Below are positions 32,516 to 41,078 of a DNA stretch of 50,723 nucleotides, in pieces (position 1 is the first letter of the stretch; the number at the start of each line of letters is the position of its first letter). The translations under genes were made by a program, and so were the position numbers. The stretch covers positions 1 through 50,723 of the forward strand of contig NZ_JAPKNM010000054.1 of the NCBI RefSeq assembly GCF_026460985.1, given 5' to 3'. The notes under the pieces are model-generated. The model made no database searches and had not been told where the DNA came from. It saw only the letters and a program-made list of their open reading frames with translations. The stretch comes from Sphingomonas sp. (GTDB lineage Bacteria > Pseudomonadota > Alphaproteobacteria > Sphingomonadales > Sphingomonadaceae).

Positions 32516-35096
32516 TGGCCGCACTCCTGTTCTGCTCGATCAGCCGGCGGATCGCCGGACGGCACGAGCCGCAATTGGTCCCCGCCGAAAGCGCCGCGCC
32601 CACCGCCTCGACGCTGGTCAGCTGCTGCGAGGCGACTGCCTGGACGATGGTCTTGAGCCCGACGTCGAAGCACAGGCAGACGATCGGCCCGCGATCCTCG
32701 CGCGCGCCCGGAGGAGCGCCCGCCAGCACGGCGGGGCTAGCCGCTTCGCCGATCTGCGCGATCAACCACTCGCGCGACGGCAGCAGCCCTTCGCGCGTGA
32801 CGAACAGCGCCGCTGCGAGCTTGCCATCCTTCAGGACTGCAAGGCGTCGCGAGCCGCGCGCGCGATCGAGGGCCTCGATCCGTTCCCCCTTGGGCAGCAG
32901 CGCATCGAGCTGCGCCGGGTCGCCTTCGCCGGCCAGTTCGTAGAGCACGCCGCCCGCCACGCGCACGCGCGTCGCCCACAGGCAGTCGGGCTGCTTCACT
33001 TCGCCCGCGGCGAGCAGGAAGCCCCGCCACGCCGCCGCCACCGGCGCGATCGCCGCCGGGGTCGCCTTGAACCCGGGCTGGCCCGAATGCGGATCGACGA
33101 GCGGCCGCGGCAGCAGGCCGGTGCGCCCACCGGTCGATTGCTGATCGGTCCAATGGATCGGCGTGAACAGCTCGCCGCGCCGCTGGCCGGTGCTCAAGGT
33201 CACCCGGAACACGCTGTCGCCCTGCGGCGTCGACACCCGCGCCAGCCCGCGATCCGCCAGGCCGAGCTCGGCTGCGTCGTCGGGATGCACCTCGACCAAG
33301 GGCTCGTCGCGGTGCCGCGCGAGCTTGGGGCTGAGCCCCGTGCGCGTCATCGTATGCCAATGGTCGCGGTAGCGCCCGGTGTTGAGCGTCATCGGCCATT
33401 TGGGCAGCGGCTCCTGGAGCGCGACCTGCCGGGCGGGGACGAGCCGCGCCTTGCCGTCCGCGGTCGGGAAGCGCCCTTCGGCGAAGGCCTCGCCGCCCCA
33501 GCGGAAGGGCTCGAGCGCATCATAGGCCTGGTTGCCGATCGCCGCCTGCCCGCGCAGCTCGAACAGCCGGGCGCCGTCATTCTGATAGGTCGAGAGCCGC
33601 GCATGCTCGCGGAAGATCTCGGCCGGGCGGTCATAGGGAAAGGCCGTCCGCCACCCCATCCGCCGCGCGACCTGGGTGACGATCCACCAATCGGGCTTCG
33701 CTTCGCCCGGCAGGTCGAGGATCGCGCGCTGGCGGCTGATCCGCCGCTCGGAGTTGGTGACCGTGCCGTCCTTCTCGCCCCAGGCCGCCGCGGGCAGCCG
33801 GACATGCGCGAACTTGCTCGTGTCGGTCTCGGCGATCACATCCGAGACCACGACGAAGGGGCATGCCGCCAGCGCATCGCGCACGCGGCCGGCATCGGGC
33901 ATCGACACGGCCGGGTTGGTGGCCATCACCCAGAGCGCCTTGATCCGCCCCTCGCCCACCGCGCGGAACAGGTCGACCGCCTTGAGGCCGGGCTTGCACG
34001 CCATCGTCGGCGCCGCCCAGAAGCGGCCCACCCGTGCGACATTCTCCGGCGCGAAATCCATGTGCGCCGCCAGCGTCGAGGCGAGCCCGCCGACTTCGCG
34101 TCCGCCCATCGCGTTGGGTTGGCCGGTGATCGAGAAGGGGCTGGCGCCCGGCTTGCCGATCCGTCCGGTGGCGAGGTGGACGTTGAGGATCGCGTTGACC
34201 TGATCGGTGCCGCGCAGCGACTGGTTCACCCCCTGGCTGAACAGGGTGACGGTGCGCGGGTGCGCGGCGAACAATTCGAAGAAGCGCCTGAGGTCGGCGG
34301 GCGGCAGATCACAGGCCCGCGCCACCGACCACAGGTCGCTCCCCTCTCCGACCTTGTCCCAGAAATCGTCGGGTACGCTGACGCTCCGGGCAAGGTAAGT
34401 CTCGTCGATCAGCCCGTTGTCGCGGCAATGCGCGAGCAGGCCGTTCATCAAAGCGACGTCGCTGCCGGGGCGGATCGGCAGGTGCAGGTCGGCCTCGTCG
34501 GCGGTCTCGGTGCGGCGCGGATCGATCACGACCAGCTTCGCGCCCGCATCGCAGCGCGCGCGGATGCGCTGATAGACCACCGGATGGCACCAGGCGGTGT
34601 TCGAGCCGACCAGCACGAACAGGTCGGCCGTATCGAGATCGTCGTAGCTCGCCGGCACCACGTCCTCGCCGAACGCGCGGGTATGGCCTGCGACCGCGCT
34701 CGACATGCACAGCCGCGAATTGGTGTCGATGTTCGCCGAGCCGATGAAGCCCTTCATCAGCTTGTTGGCGACGTAATAGTCCTCGGTGAGGAGCTGCCCC
34801 GAGACGTAGAAGGCGACGCTGTCGGGCCCGTGCTCGGCGATCGTCTGGCGGAAGCGCTTCGCCACCAGGTCGAGCGCCTTGTCCCAGCTCGCCTGGCGCT
34901 TGCCGATCATCGGGTGGAGCAGCCGCCCCTCGAGCCCGACCGTCTCGCCGAGATGGGTGCCCTTCGAGCAGAGCCGGCCGTGATTGGCGGGGTGCTCGGG
35001 ATCGCCCTTGATCTCGACCGCGCGCGCGCCGGTGCGCGTCGCGAGGATGCCGCAGCCGACGCCGCAATAGGCGCAGGTGGTGCGGATTGATTCCAT
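32505..35096 (-). CDS. nasA: Assimilatory nitrate reductase, catalytic subunit
   Basis: An 863-aa cytoplasmic molybdoenzyme that reduces nitrate to nitrite. The N-terminal [4Fe-4S] ligands are C8, C11, C15 and C43 (TCAYCGVGCGIL and RLCSKG). Molybdopterin-binding parts include VLVGSNTAWCHPVV, NAMGGREVGG and NTGRYRDHWHTMTRTG. The C-terminal end has an extra BFD-like [2Fe-2S] domain (VCLCFDVGLKTI and TNCGSCRPAIRRLI), as in NasA/NarB forms that take electrons from a flavoprotein or ferredoxin. No separate NADH reductase subunit is seen in this cluster. It follows nirD across a 186-bp repeat element. Confidence 0.96.
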   Translation of the reverse strand: MESIRTTCAYCGVGCGILATRTGARAVEIKGDPEHPANHGRLCSKGTHLGETVGLEGRLLHPMIGKRQASWDKALDLVAKRFRQTIAEHGPDSVAFYVSGQLLTEDYYVANKLMKGFIGSANIDTNSRLCMSSAVAGHTRAFGEDVVPASYDDLDTADLFVLVGSNTAWCHPVVYQRIRARCDAGAKLVVIDPRRTETADEADLHLPIRPGSDVALMNGLLAHCRDNGLIDETYLARSVSVPDDFWDKVGEGSDLWSVARACDLPPADLRRFFELFAAHPRTVTLFSQGVNQSLRGTDQVNAILNVHLATGRIGKPGASPFSITGQPNAMGGREVGGLASTLAAHMDFAPENVARVGRFWAAPTMACKPGLKAVDLFRAVGEGRIKALWVMATNPAVSMPDAGRVRDALAACPFVVVSDVIAETDTSKFAHVRLPAAAWGEKDGTVTNSERRISRQRAILDLPGEAKPDWWIVTQVARRMGWRTAFPYDRPAEIFREHARLSTYQNDGARLFELRGQAAIGNQAYDALEPFRWGGEAFAEGRFPTADGKARLVPARQVALQEPLPKWPMTLNTGRYRDHWHTMTRTGLSPKLARHRDEPLVEVHPDDAAELGLADRGLARVSTPQGDSVFRVTLSTGQRRGELFTPIHWTDQQSTGGRTGLLPRPLVDPHSGQPGFKATPAAIAPVAAAWRGFLLAAGEVKQPDCLWATRVRVAGGVLYELAGEGDPAQLDALLPKGERIEALDRARGSRRLAVLKDGKLAAALFVTREGLLPSREWLIAQIGEAASPAVLAGAPPGAREDRGPIVCLCFDVGLKTIVQAVASQQLTSVEAVGAALSAGTNCGSCRPAIRRLIEQNRSAANAG

Positions 35097-35100
35097 CTTA

Positions 35101-35266
35101 GCCCCTCCCCTTCAGGAGCATCAGGTCGGCCATGCTCCCAGCATGGCCTGAACAGCGCGGGGCGCTGTTCACCTGATGCTGGGTTGGGGTGGGGCGGTGC
35201 CGCAAGCTTTGGGCTCGGTGAGACGGCCAGGCCCCCCCCCCAACCCCTCCCCTGAAGGGGAGGGGC
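35101..35266. repeat. Palindromic element with a perfect three-way junction
   Basis: The ends 35101-35116 and 35251-35266 are perfect 16-bp inverted repeats. Inside, three perfect stems form a branched fold: 35117-35126 with 35171-35180 (10 bp), 35128-35135 with 35141-35148 (8 bp), and 35150-35158 with 35162-35170 (9 bp). Only bases 35127 and 35149 stay unpaired at the junction. A run of ten C lies at 35232-35241. The element sits inside the nitrate unit between nirD and nasA, so it is likely present in the mRNA. Confidence 0.85.
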
Positions 35267-35282
35267 TTATGTGTTGCAGCCT

Positions 35283-35621
35283 TCACGCCGCCGCCTTGAG
35301 CGCGCCGGCGCGGCAGATCAGCACTCGCCCCGCGTTGACCTTGACCGGGATCACCGGCGTGCAGCCCTTGTCGTTGCCCTGCGCCTCGCCGGTCGCCAGC
35401 GCGATGTTCCAATTGTGGAGGGGACAGGCGACGCTGTGGCCGTGGACGATGCCCTGGCTGAGCGGGCCGCCCTTGTGCGGGCAGCGATTGACCAGCGCGA
35501 ACACCTTGTCGTCGCCGGTGCGGAACACCGCGATCTCCTCGCCGCCGTCGACCGGCACGGTGCGGCTCCCGCGCACCGGGATCTCGTGCACCCAGCCGAT
35601 ATCGAGCCACTCGCCGGTCAT
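35283..35621 (-). CDS. nirD: Nitrite reductase small subunit (Rieske-like)
   Basis: A 112-aa protein of the NirD family. It starts MTGEWLDIGWVHEIP, and the Rieske ligands are visible in CPHKGGPL and CPLHNWNI, so the [2Fe-2S] cluster appears intact; many NirD proteins lack it. The ATG (35621) overlaps the nirB stop (ATGA). It forms the NADH-nitrite reductase with NirB and supports reduction of nitrite to ammonium. Length is normal. The repeat element at 35101-35266 follows before nasA. Confidence 0.94.
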   Translation of the reverse strand: MTGEWLDIGWVHEIPVRGSRTVPVDGGEEIAVFRTGDDKVFALVNRCPHKGGPLSQGIVHGHSVACPLHNWNIALATGEAQGNDKGCTPVIPVKVNAGRVLICRAGALKAAA

Positions 35622-38143
35622 GCCATTTCCTCCATGCGGGGTTTGAATGCAGCCATGTGCGCATGCTGCTCGCGCTCCTGGCCGGCGACGCGCTCGGCCC
35701 AGGGGTCCTCCTGGCTGAAGCTCTGCGAATAGTGGAAGCGCGCGGTCAGCGCCTCGCGGCCTTCGGCATCGTCGACGATCCGCGCCTGGATGTGCGCGAG
35801 GCCGACGCGCTCGATCCACGGGGCGGTACGCTCGAGATAGCGCGCCTCCTCGCGATAGAGCTGGATGAAGGCGGCGCAATAATCCATCGCCTCCTCCTCG
35901 GTCGCGACCTTGCACAGCAGGTCGGTGGCGCGGACATGGATGCCGCCATTGCCGCCGACATGGAGCTCGTAGCCCGAGTCCACGCAGACCACGCCGAAGT
36001 CCTTGATCGTCGCCTCGGCGCAATTGCGCGGGCAGCCGGAGACCGCGATCTTGAACTTGTGGGGCATCCACGAGCCCCAGCTCATCCGCTCGATCTTGAC
36101 GCCGAGCCCGGTCGAATCCTGCGTGCCGAAGCGGCACCATTCGGAGCCGACGCAGGTCTTCACCGTGCGCAGCGACTTGCCATAGGCATGGCCAGAGACC
36201 ATTCCCGCCGCGTTGAGATCGGCCCAGACCGCGGGCAGATCCTCCTTCTTGATCCCGAAGATGTCGAGCCGCTGCCCGCCGGTGACCTTGACCATCGGCG
36301 CGTTGAACTTCTCGACCACGTCGGCGATCGCGCGCAGCTCGCGCGGGTTGGTGAGCCCGCCCCACATGCGCGGGACGACCGAATAGGTGCCGTCCTTCTG
36401 GATGTTGGCGTGCATGCGCTCGTTGACGAAGCGGCTCTGCTGGTCGTCGACATATTCGCCGGGGAGCGCGCAGAGCAGATAGTAATTGAGCGCCGGGCGG
36501 CACGAGGAGCAGCCGTCGGGGGTCGACCAGTGCAGCTTCTGCATCACCTCGGGGATCGACTTCATCCCCTGGGCGACGATCTCGCGGCGGACGTCGTCAT
36601 GGCCGAAGCTGGTGCACTTGCACATCGTCTTCGGGCCCGCCTGGACCTCGTCGCCGAGAGTCAGTGCGAGCAGGTTCTCGACCAGCCCGGTGCAGGAGCC
36701 GCAGCTTGCCGAGGCCTTGCAGGTGCCGCGCACGGCGTCGAGGCTGCACGCGCCCTTTTCGATGCAGGCGACGACCTGGCCCTTCGAGACGCCGTTGCAG
36801 CCGCAGATCTCGGCATCGTCCGAGAGCGCCGCAACGGCCGCCTTAGGGTCCGCGGCGCCCCCTCCCGAGGCGAAGGCCTGGCCGAAGATCAGCACGTCGC
36901 GCAGTTGCGAGACGTCCTCCTGCTTCTTGAGCAGGTCGAAATACCAGCTGCCGTCGCCGGTATCGCCGTAGAGCACTGCGCCGACGATGCGGTCGTCCTT
37001 GACCACCACGCGCTTGTAGACCCCGCGGCTGGCGTCGCGCAGCACGATGTCCTCGGCGCCGTCGCCGCCCGAGAAGTCGCCCGCCGAGAAGACGTCGATC
37101 CCGGAGACCTTGAGCTTGGTCGAAGTGACCGAGCCCTTGTAGCCGCTATGCTTCTCGACCAGCCCGTCGGCGAGCGCGCGGCACATCTCCCAGAGCGGCG
37201 CGACGAGGCCATAGACCTGTCCGTCATGCTCGACGCATTCGCCGACCGCGAGCACGTTGGCGTCGCTGGTCACCATATGGTCGTCGACCTGGATGCCACG
37301 GCCGACCGCGAGCCCGGCCTCGCGGGCCAGCGCGGTCGACGGGCGGATGCCCACCGCCATCACCACCAGGCTGGCGGGGATGACGCGACCGTCCTTGAGC
37401 TTGACCCCCTCGACCGCGTCGGTGCCGAGGATCTCGGCAGTGTCGGCGCCGGTGAGGATCGTCTGCCCGCGCGCCTCGAGCGCCGACTTGAGCAGCCAGC
37501 CCGCCGCCTCGTCGAGCTGGCGCTCCATCAGCGTCGGCATCAGGTGGAGCACGGTGACCTTCATGCCGCGCAGGCTGAGCCCGTGCGCCGCCTCGAGCCC
37601 GAGCAGGCCGCCGCCGATCACCACCGCGTGGCCGCCCCCATGAGCCTTTCCAGCTTCGGCCGCGGCGAGCATCGCATCGACATCCTTCATGTCGCGGAAG
37701 CTGATCACCCCGGGCAGGTCCTTGCCCGGCACCGGGATGATGAAGGGATCGGAGCCGGTGGCGATCAGCAGCTTGTCGTAGCTGACGGTGCGGCCGCTCT
37801 GCGCGGTGACCTTCCGGCCGGCGCGGTCGATCGCCGTGACCGGGTCGCTCGCAACCAGTTCGATGCCGTTGTCGCGGTACCAGTCATGGCCGTTGATCAC
37901 GATCTCGTCGAAGGTCTTCTCGCCCGCGAGCACCGGCGAGAGCATGATCCGGTTGTAGTTCACGTGCGGCTCGGCGCCGAAGATCGTCACGCGGTAGCGG
38001 TCCGGATCGCGCGCCAGCAGTTCCTCCACCGCGCGGCAGCCCGCCATGCCGTTGCCGACCACCACGAGATGCTCGCGGCGCGCGGGCACCTCGGGCGCCC
38101 CTTCCGCCGCTTCGCCCGTCCAGCCTTCGCCAATCAGCTCCAT
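35618..38143 (-). CDS. nirB: NADH-dependent nitrite reductase large subunit
   Basis: An 841-aa cytoplasmic enzyme that reduces nitrite to ammonium. Order of parts: FAD-binding (LVVVGNGMAGCRAVEEL), NAD-binding (HAVVIGGGLLGLEAAHGLSL), two BFD-like [2Fe-2S] regions (CGCNGVSKGQVV with CKASASCGSC, then CKCTSFGHDD with DGCSSCRP), ferredoxin-like half-domains, and the sirohaem/[4Fe-4S] site (TCVGSEWCRFG and SGCPRNCAEA). ATG 38143 is chosen since it follows GGAG and excludes the leader; the longer frame would run through the terminator hairpin. It is the first gene of the nirB-nirD-nasA-cobA unit, apparently controlled by the upstream antitermination leader. Confidence 0.96.
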   Translation of the reverse strand: MELIGEGWTGEAAEGAPEVPARREHLVVVGNGMAGCRAVEELLARDPDRYRVTIFGAEPHVNYNRIMLSPVLAGEKTFDEIVINGHDWYRDNGIELVASDPVTAIDRAGRKVTAQSGRTVSYDKLLIATGSDPFIIPVPGKDLPGVISFRDMKDVDAMLAAAEAGKAHGGGHAVVIGGGLLGLEAAHGLSLRGMKVTVLHLMPTLMERQLDEAAGWLLKSALEARGQTILTGADTAEILGTDAVEGVKLKDGRVIPASLVVMAVGIRPSTALAREAGLAVGRGIQVDDHMVTSDANVLAVGECVEHDGQVYGLVAPLWEMCRALADGLVEKHSGYKGSVTSTKLKVSGIDVFSAGDFSGGDGAEDIVLRDASRGVYKRVVVKDDRIVGAVLYGDTGDGSWYFDLLKKQEDVSQLRDVLIFGQAFASGGGAADPKAAVAALSDDAEICGCNGVSKGQVVACIEKGACSLDAVRGTCKASASCGSCTGLVENLLALTLGDEVQAGPKTMCKCTSFGHDDVRREIVAQGMKSIPEVMQKLHWSTPDGCSSCRPALNYYLLCALPGEYVDDQQSRFVNERMHANIQKDGTYSVVPRMWGGLTNPRELRAIADVVEKFNAPMVKVTGGQRLDIFGIKKEDLPAVWADLNAAGMVSGHAYGKSLRTVKTCVGSEWCRFGTQDSTGLGVKIERMSWGSWMPHKFKIAVSGCPRNCAEATIKDFGVVCVDSGYELHVGGNGGIHVRATDLLCKVATEEEAMDYCAAFIQLYREEARYLERTAPWIERVGLAHIQARIVDDAEGREALTARFHYSQSFSQEDPWAERVAGQEREQHAHMAAFKPRMEEMA

Positions 38144-38160
38144 GCCATGCTCCAAAACGC

Positions 38161-38276
38161 AAAAAGGCCGCCATGCGAGCTGCTGGAGAGTTCCAGCGCC
38201 TGCATGGCGGCCTTGCCAATTCACCCTTGACCGGCAGCCTGCCGATCGATGCACCACCTTCTCCCTTCCCTGGGAG
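38161..38276 (-). promoter_or_regulatory. NasT-type antitermination leader of nirB
   Basis: On the minus strand: hairpin P1 at 38276-38261, stem CTCCC/GGGAG with six-base loop AGGGAA; hairpin P2 at 38218-38205, stem TGGC/GCCA with loop AAGGCC. Both loops have A at 1 and G at 4, the consensus of ANTAR targets. P2 overlaps the 5' arm of a terminator made of a perfect 13-bp stem (38202-38214 with 38164-38176), with an inner hairpin and a T-run at 38165-38161. Binding of NasT to P1/P2 would prevent the terminator. A third hairpin lies between P1 and P2 (around 38230-38250). Confidence 0.85.
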
Positions 38277-38319
38277 CGGCGGCTATGACTCGTTCGGGCG
38301 CCCTTGCCCGATCGCGCAC

Positions 38320-38348
38320 ATGATGCTGATTTGTCCGCGATTGTTCAA
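38320..38348 (-). promoter_or_regulatory. Possible promoter of nirB
   Basis: On the minus strand TTGAAC (38348-38343) and CATCAT (38325-38320) are separated by 17 bp, a sigma70-like layout. The predicted start point lies about 35 bases upstream of hairpin P1, so the whole leader would be transcribed. The spacer holds AATCGCGGACAA (38342-38331), which recurs with one change upstream of the narK leader. The -10 match is weak. Confidence 0.35.
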
Positions 38349-38380
38349 GTGCGAATTTTGCATTGCAGCAAAAACAACCG

Positions 38381-39580
38381 TCAGAGCGCCCAATCCAGCT
38401 GCAGCCAGAGCTTGCGCGTATCGGTCGCGAACAGGTCCGCGCTGTAATCCGCATAGCGCACCGACACCGTCGTCTTGCCCAATTTGCCGCTGGCGAGCAG
38501 GTTGATCTCGTCGCCATAGTGCCGCACCAGCCGATCGCTCTCGAAGCGATGATAGACCGCCTGCAGCGTCACGCCCTTGAACGGGCCGAGTGCCTTCGTG
38601 CCCCAGCCCGCGCTCGCATAGAGGTCGCGCACGCCATCGGGCGGGGTGGTCAGGAACTTGTCCGCCCAGCCCTGGAACTTGAAGTTGGTACCGAGCGGCG
38701 TCTGGAAGCTGGTGAGCGCCACACCCCGATCGGCACCGAGCACTTCATAGCCCGCGCCGAGCCGAAAGCCCGACACGTCCAGCCCGGCATCGAGCAGATA
38801 ATAGTCCGCGCGATAGTCGTTGGGATTGCGCCCATATTCGGCCTGTCTGGCGTAGCTCGCCTGCCAGGAGAGCTTGGCCGCGGCCGACAGCGGCCGCGTG
38901 CCCGCGAACCGCACGCCATAGGTCTGGCTCGACAGCCGATAGCCCTGCACCGCGGCCTCGTCCTGGTCGACCAGATAGGCGAAGCCGGTGAGCGTGCCGA
39001 CGGGCGTGGCATAGCTGAGATTGGCGAGGATATTGTCGCCACCGATCCCCTGCTGGCGCGCGCCATTGCCCTCGACGCCCCAGATGGTGCGCACGTCCCA
39101 GGCATAGCTCAGGTCGAGCTTGAGCCCCTTGGCGGGCGTCACTTCCGCGCGCACCGCGTCGAAGCTCTGGGCGTTCTGGCGGAAGGGCGCGCTGCCGACG
39201 AACCGCTCGTCGTCGAGTGCGATCCGCTGCCGCCCCACCGTGACCGTCAGCGGCTTGGACTTGTATTGGAGCTGCGCGCGGTAGAGCGCGACATTCTCCG
39301 GGTCGGCGACCAGCGGCCGCGTCGCGGCGCCGTGCAGCCCATCATAATATTGATCGCCCAGCGCGACCGTCCCCTGCGCCTCCACCAGCGCGCTCCACGG
39401 CCCTTCCGAGACCTGGACGCCCGCCCGGACCCGCGCCGTCACCGCGTCCGCATCCTGCGCGATCCCGTCCTGCTCGACATGCTCGTAGCGAAGCCGCGCC
39501 TCCGCCAACGCCTTGACCTGCTGGGCACAAGCGGGCCCTGCCACGGCGAGCGCCGCCGCGGTTCCGATCACCAATCGCAT
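38381..39580 (-). CDS. Outer-membrane porin, alginate-export family, in nitrate cluster
   Basis: A 399-aa protein with a signal peptide (MRLVIGTAAALAVAGPACAQ) followed by alternating beta-strand pattern throughout. It fits the alginate-export (AlgE-like) porin family: RLRYEHVEQDG, VTVGRQRIALDDERFVGS, KGLKLDLSYAWDV and the C-terminal LWLQLDWAL. In this setting alginate is unlikely. It starts 51 bp after the NarK-type gene and so shares its NasT-type leader, which suggests a porin for nitrate or nitrite entry. That is inferred from context. Its own stop is followed by the nirB promoter region. Confidence 0.85.
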   Translation of the reverse strand: MRLVIGTAAALAVAGPACAQQVKALAEARLRYEHVEQDGIAQDADAVTARVRAGVQVSEGPWSALVEAQGTVALGDQYYDGLHGAATRPLVADPENVALYRAQLQYKSKPLTVTVGRQRIALDDERFVGSAPFRQNAQSFDAVRAEVTPAKGLKLDLSYAWDVRTIWGVEGNGARQQGIGGDNILANLSYATPVGTLTGFAYLVDQDEAAVQGYRLSSQTYGVRFAGTRPLSAAAKLSWQASYARQAEYGRNPNDYRADYYLLDAGLDVSGFRLGAGYEVLGADRGVALTSFQTPLGTNFKFQGWADKFLTTPPDGVRDLYASAGWGTKALGPFKGVTLQAVYHRFESDRLVRHYGDEINLLASGKLGKTTVSVRYADYSADLFATDTRKLWLQLDWAL

Positions 39581-39631
39581 TCACATTCCCCTAAATGAAA
39601 CGGGCGGCGCCGAAGCACCGCCCGCCATGGA

Positions 39632-40873
39632 TCAGATCCGCACGCCCGCGAGAGCAGCGTCCCAGCGCGTCCGCCACACGCCCTTGACCAGCATGAGCCC
39701 GGCCAGTGCCAGCAGCGCGAGACCCGCGAAGATCAGGAAGCCCGGCTGGTAGCTTCCGGAAAGCTGCTTGGCGAAGCCGAGCGAGGAAGCGAGGTAGAAG
39801 CCTCCCACGCCGCCGGCCATGCCGACCAGCCCGGTCATCACGCCGATCTCCTCGCGGAAGCGCTGCGGCACGAGCTGGAACACCGCGCCATTACCCGCGC
39901 CGAGCGCCAGCATCGCGACGACGAAGGTGGCGAGCGCGACCGTCACCGTCGGCGCCGCGCTCACCCCGGCGAGCGCGATCGCGGCGATCACGAACACGCC
40001 GGTCAGCGTGCGCACCCCGCCGATCGCGTCGGCGAGTGCCCCGCCGATCGGCCGGATCAGCGATCCAGCGAAGACGCAGGCCGCGGTGCAATAGCCCGCG
40101 GTCACCGTGGTGAGCCCGAACTGATCGGTGAAGTAGATCGGCAGCGACGCCGCGAGCCCGACGAACCCGCCGAAGGTGACGCTGTAGAAACCCATCAGCC
40201 ACCAGGCGTCGGCGCTCTTGAGCGGATGCAGATAGGCAGTGAGCGACTTGGGCGCAGGCGCGTTGGGCGCGTCCTTGGCCATGATCATGTACGCGATGAA
40301 CACGAGCACCAACGGGATGCAGGCGAGCCCGAGCACCGCATTCCAGCCGAACAGCTTGGCGAGCGTCGGCGCGAACAGGGCGGCGAACACGGTGCCCGAA
40401 TTGCCCATGCCGGCCAGGCCCATCGCCTTGCCCTGATGCTCGGGCGGATACCAGCGGCTGGCGAGCGGCAGCGCGATCGCGAAGCTCGCCCCGGCAAAGC
40501 CGAGGACCACGCCGAGCGCGAGCGTGCCCGCGAAGCTGTTCACCCCCAGCAGCCAGGCCGTGAAGAGCCCGACGATGACGATGACCTGGCTGATCGCGCC
40601 CGAGCGCTTGGGCCCGATCCGATCGACGAGCAGCCCGTTGACGACGCGCAATATCGCGCCGGCGAGGGTCGGCGTCGCGACCATCAGTCCCTTTTCCGCC
40701 GCGGTGAGATGCAGCGTCTTCGCGATCTCGGGCGCGAGCGGCCCGAGCAATACCCAGACCATGAAGGCCAGGTCGAAATAGAGGAATGCGGCGATCAGCG
40801 TGGGCTTGTGCCCCGCCTGCCAGAAGCCGCTCTTGTCCCTGGTCTTCTCACCTTCCCAATATGCCGTGGCCAT
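39632..40873 (-). CDS. Nitrate/nitrite transporter, NarK/NNP family
   Basis: A 413-aa inner-membrane MFS carrier with twelve helices. NNP signatures are present: ASFAIALPLASRWYPPEHQG, GMGNSGTVFAALFAP and ALGAGNGAVFQLVPQRF with GMAGGVGGF. Conserved Arg in LAGAILRVVNG and in VPQRFREE correspond to the nitrate-binding arginines of NarK. ATG 40873 is preferred over 40891 (GTG-like upstream frame), placing it after AGGGG. It is the first gene of a two-gene unit with the porin, controlled by its own antitermination leader. It brings nitrate to NasA; export of nitrite is possible. Confidence 0.93.
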   Translation of the reverse strand: MATAYWEGEKTRDKSGFWQAGHKPTLIAAFLYFDLAFMVWVLLGPLAPEIAKTLHLTAAEKGLMVATPTLAGAILRVVNGLLVDRIGPKRSGAISQVIVIVGLFTAWLLGVNSFAGTLALGVVLGFAGASFAIALPLASRWYPPEHQGKAMGLAGMGNSGTVFAALFAPTLAKLFGWNAVLGLACIPLVLVFIAYMIMAKDAPNAPAPKSLTAYLHPLKSADAWWLMGFYSVTFGGFVGLAASLPIYFTDQFGLTTVTAGYCTAACVFAGSLIRPIGGALADAIGGVRTLTGVFVIAAIALAGVSAAPTVTVALATFVVAMLALGAGNGAVFQLVPQRFREEIGVMTGLVGMAGGVGGFYLASSLGFAKQLSGSYQPGFLIFAGLALLALAGLMLVKGVWRTRWDAALAGVRI

Positions 40874-40905
40874 ATGAACCCCTGTTCGCATTTGCGGTGA
40901 ACACG

Positions 40906-40991
40906 AAAAATGCCGCCTCCGGCCTCATGCGTTCGCACGGACCGGACAGCGGCTTTGCTGATGTTTGGAGGAGAGCGTCCCGGCGCTGGGA
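40906..40991 (-). promoter_or_regulatory. NasT-type antitermination leader of narK
   Basis: On the minus strand: P1 at 40991-40978, stem TCCC/GGGA with loop AGCGCC; P2 at 40960-40947, stem CAGC/GCTG with loop AAAGCC. Both six-base loops have A1 and G4. P2 overlaps the 5' arm of a terminator with GCCGC/GCGGC (40953-40949 with 40916-40912) and CCGG/CCGG (40945-40942 with 40922-40919) stems, followed by ATTTTT (40911-40906). The start codon is 33 bases further. The layout is the same as in the nirB leader although the sequences differ. Confidence 0.82.
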
Positions 40992-41078
40992 GCATCTCCG
41001 ATGACGCGCATCTTCGCGCGTTGTCCTAAGGCTTGCGCAGTTTCATTCTTTTCGCAAGTGCAAAAAACTTATCCGCGA

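Noticed and set aside
32436..35090. Plus-strand frame of 884 aa opposite nasA
   Set aside because: Shadow of the nitrate reductase gene, without motifs.
35232..35241. Poly-C tract as phase-variation switch
   Set aside because: It lies in a non-coding repeat and not in a reading frame or between clear promoter elements.
38356..38373. TTTTGC/GCAAAA palindrome after the porin as terminator or NtrC site
   Set aside because: The stem is only six base pairs and AT-rich, and it does not match the NtrC consensus; kept only as a part of the nirB upstream region.
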